Made by a program: the position numbers and the translations under genes
NCBI GenBank assembly: GCA_024304995.1
Contig: JAMWZD010000003.1
Coordinates: forward strand, 186,001-250,000
Reading direction: 5' to 3'
From: Rickettsiales bacterium
GTDB taxonomy: Bacteria > Pseudomonadota > Alphaproteobacteria > Rickettsiales > UBA998
DNA: 64,000 bases
The notes under the pieces: model-generated
The model's input: the letters and a program-made list of their open reading frames with translations, nothing else
The model's database searches: none
What the model was told of the DNA's origin: nothing
Shown here: positions 62,722 through 64,000 of the stretch, in pieces
Layout of the letters: each line of letters begins with the position of its first letter
Numbering within the stretch: position 1 is the stretch's first letter

Positions 62722-63603
62722 ATGTTCTACAGACAAAAAATATTATTAGCGTTAATTGAGGCTTTTGGAGGGAGTCTTAAAAGTCGTGACCTACAGAAAT
62801 ACCTTTTTTTGTTTACGCAAAAGTGTCAAAAGGATAAAAGCTACGAGTTTGTGCCATATAAATATGGTTGTTTTTCTTTTCAATCTTACGCAGATAGAAG
62901 AAATTTAGTTGAAGCAGGGCATTTAAAGGCAGGTGAAGACTGGGAATTAAATGAGCAAATATATCTGAAGAAACTAAAAAAAGGTGATGCTCAAAAAGTA
63001 TTGAATTTTAAAAAGCATTATAAGCATTTATTTGGCGACGAACTGATTAAAGAAGTTTATCGAGGATTTCCATATTACGCTATAAATAGTCATATAGCTG
63101 ATAAATTAATGAATGAAAATGAACTTTCTATAATCGAATCCGAGCGCCCTTCTCAATCTGAATCATGTTTTTTCACAATCGGCTATGAAGGTCAGAGTTT
63201 TGAGAATTACCTAAATCGATTAATACAAAGCAACGTGAAACTACTATGCGACGTTCGCAAAAATCCGTTAAGTCGAAAATATGGCTTTTCAAAATTAACA
63301 TTAAGTGAGAGCCTTAATAAACTCGGCATAGAGTACAAACATATACCAGAGTTAGGTATTGTTTCTGAGAAACGTCAAGAACTTAAATCTCAATCTGATT
63401 ACGATAATCTCTTTAATGAATATGAAAAAACAACACTTAAGGATAATAAGGAAGCTTTAGATAATTTAAGCTTATTAGTAAAGCAATATAAGCGTGTTGC
63501 AATAACTTGTTTCGAGGCAGAGCCGTGTTATTGTCATAGGGGACGTATAGCAAAAGAGTTAGCCAAACACCCAAAGTGGCATTGTCCAATTGAGCACATT
63601 TGA
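62722..63603 (+). CDS. DUF488 protein with N-terminal winged-helix-like domain
   Basis: 293 residues. Start at the ATG at 62722, with AGAGGA six bases upstream. Residues 1-140 hold LQKYLFLFTQ and YEFVPYKYGCFSFQSY, a layout like Panacea/DUF4065-type domains but not a clear match. The C-terminal half is DUF488: FFTIGYEGQSFENYLNRL, LLCDVRKNPLSRKYGFSK, IPELGI, and the Cys/His end CFEAEPCYCHRGRIA. Markedly AT-rich compared with the RTX gene before it. Eight bases later begins a second gene that carries an in-frame stop; the two look like a unit. Confidence 0.88.
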   Translation: MFYRQKILLALIEAFGGSLKSRDLQKYLFLFTQKCQKDKSYEFVPYKYGCFSFQSYADRRNLVEAGHLKAGEDWELNEQIYLKKLKKGDAQKVLNFKKHYKHLFGDELIKEVYRGFPYYAINSHIADKLMNENELSIIESERPSQSESCFFTIGYEGQSFENYLNRLIQSNVKLLCDVRKNPLSRKYGFSKLTLSESLNKLGIEYKHIPELGIVSEKRQELKSQSDYDNLFNEYEKTTLKDNKEALDNLSLLVKQYKRVAITCFEAEPCYCHRGRIAKELAKHPKWHCPIEHI

Positions 63604-63611
63604 GGTAAATT

Positions 63612-64000
63612 ATGCCAAGAGAGCGTATTTTAATTGCAGTTAAAACTTATCCCACGCTTTCTGAGTCACATGTAGAGTTAGCTTGCACAGCTGGATTTCG
63701 TTAGGATGGAAGTTGGATCAGGCTTTTCCCTATTCCTTTTCGTCGTTTAGAGAATGACAAACGTTATACAAAATATCAGTGGATTGAAGCTGATATTGAT
63801 AAAGCCAAAAAAGATAAACGTCCTGAAAGCTATAGTATTATCAATATTGATACTATCATTGTTCAAGAGAAGATTTCTGCTAAACGTAACTGGGAATCTC
63901 GAAAACGTATTATTTTAGATAAAAACCAAGTTTATACTAATCTGTCTGAACTAATTCAAGAAGCACATAATAATAAAATTTCGTTAGCAATATTTAAACC
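63612..64000 (+). pseudogene. conserved hypothetical gene with in-frame TAG at codon 31 (3' partial)
   Basis: Starts at ATG 63612: PRERILIAVKTYPTLSESH, continues to CTAGFR, then a TAG at 63702-63704, and the same frame resumes DGSWIRLFPIPFRRLEND and stays open to the window end (SLAIFKP). From memory, relatives have Glu (R-E-D-G-S-W) at that position, so a single G-to-T change (GAG to TAG) explains the stop. The rest of the frame shows no other damage, so the mutation is recent, a sequencing error, or suppressed. It follows the DUF488 gene by eight bases. Confidence 0.72.

Noticed and set aside
63612-64000. Stop-codon reassignment or selenocysteine-like recoding at TAG
   Set aside because: TAG ends several good genes here and prfA is intact; there is no recoding signal that I can see, so a nonsense change or read error is simpler.

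Overview
The window reads as a compact chromosomal segment of a free-swimming or surface-associated alphaproteobacterium of fairly low GC content. The lineage call rests on marker genes: a ChpT-type histidine phosphotransferase beside cheA, a fliL-fliM-DUF6468-motE flagellar block, a DUF4167 gene behind prfA-prmC, an XRE regulator close to metK, PhaR, and an adrenodoxin-type ferredoxin beside a thioredoxin-reductase-like ferredoxin-NADP reductase. I cannot name the species. No rRNA, tRNA or CRISPR array was seen.

Layout. 1-2.9 kb: 3' part of a large RTX surface protein, closed by a strong terminator. 2.9-7.9 kb (minus): Ohr peroxidase and a translation block (XRE regulator, hisS, prfA, prmC, DUF4167). 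8-12.7 kb: an orphan gene, metK, two small AT-rich orphans, an Lhr-type helicase. 12.8-18 kb: orphan proteins, a secreted nuclease, a TRIC-like channel, an ankyrin protein. 18-20.6 kb: htpG and a DUF2269 membrane protein. 20.6-28.7 kb: one long plus-strand run, DCC-DUF4166 fusion, saccharopine-dehydrogenase-like protein, chpT, cheA (hybrid), cheW, a degenerate receiver, cheB, cheR, with four-base overlaps at most junctions. 28.7-31.3 kb (minus): cydAB plus a 42-residue DUF2474 subunit not listed by a normal ORF length cut-off. 31.3-38.5 kb: outer-membrane barrel, M48 protease, lipA, rpoZ, traX-like gene, aspC, EamA exporter, a glycine-rich orphan. 38.7-41.7 kb: flagellar genes. 41.9-51.7 kb: Wzt-like ABC ATPase, sulfotransferase, comEC, yebC, mscL, ruvC, ruvA, cysC, ferredoxin reductase and ferredoxin. 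51.7-57.1 kb: cytoplasmic-looking trypsin-like protease, phaR/phaC-like pair, mgtE, two small related orphans. 57.2-64 kb: a lone phage terminase large subunit, a 1262-residue G8/RTX protein with perfect-phase 14-residue repeats, and an AT-rich DUF488 gene followed by a gene broken by an in-frame TAG.

How it works together: the chemotaxis and flagellar blocks give directed motility, with CheA, ChpT and FliM carrying the signal and a CheY gene missing from the operon. Two RTX proteins, a Wzt-like ATPase, a sulfotransferase and an APS kinase point to an elaborate, possibly sulfated cell surface. Bd-type oxidase, Ohr and HtpG suggest low-oxygen and stress tolerance.

The most unusual structure is not a gene: five copies of an ~80-base imperfect palindrome, each placed just after a stop codon, look like a dispersed 3'-end element. 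Other points for a second look are the small Gly-rich/ENKxLK protein family, the receiver remnant between cheW and cheB, the amber-interrupted partner of the DUF488 gene, and the sulfation gene set.
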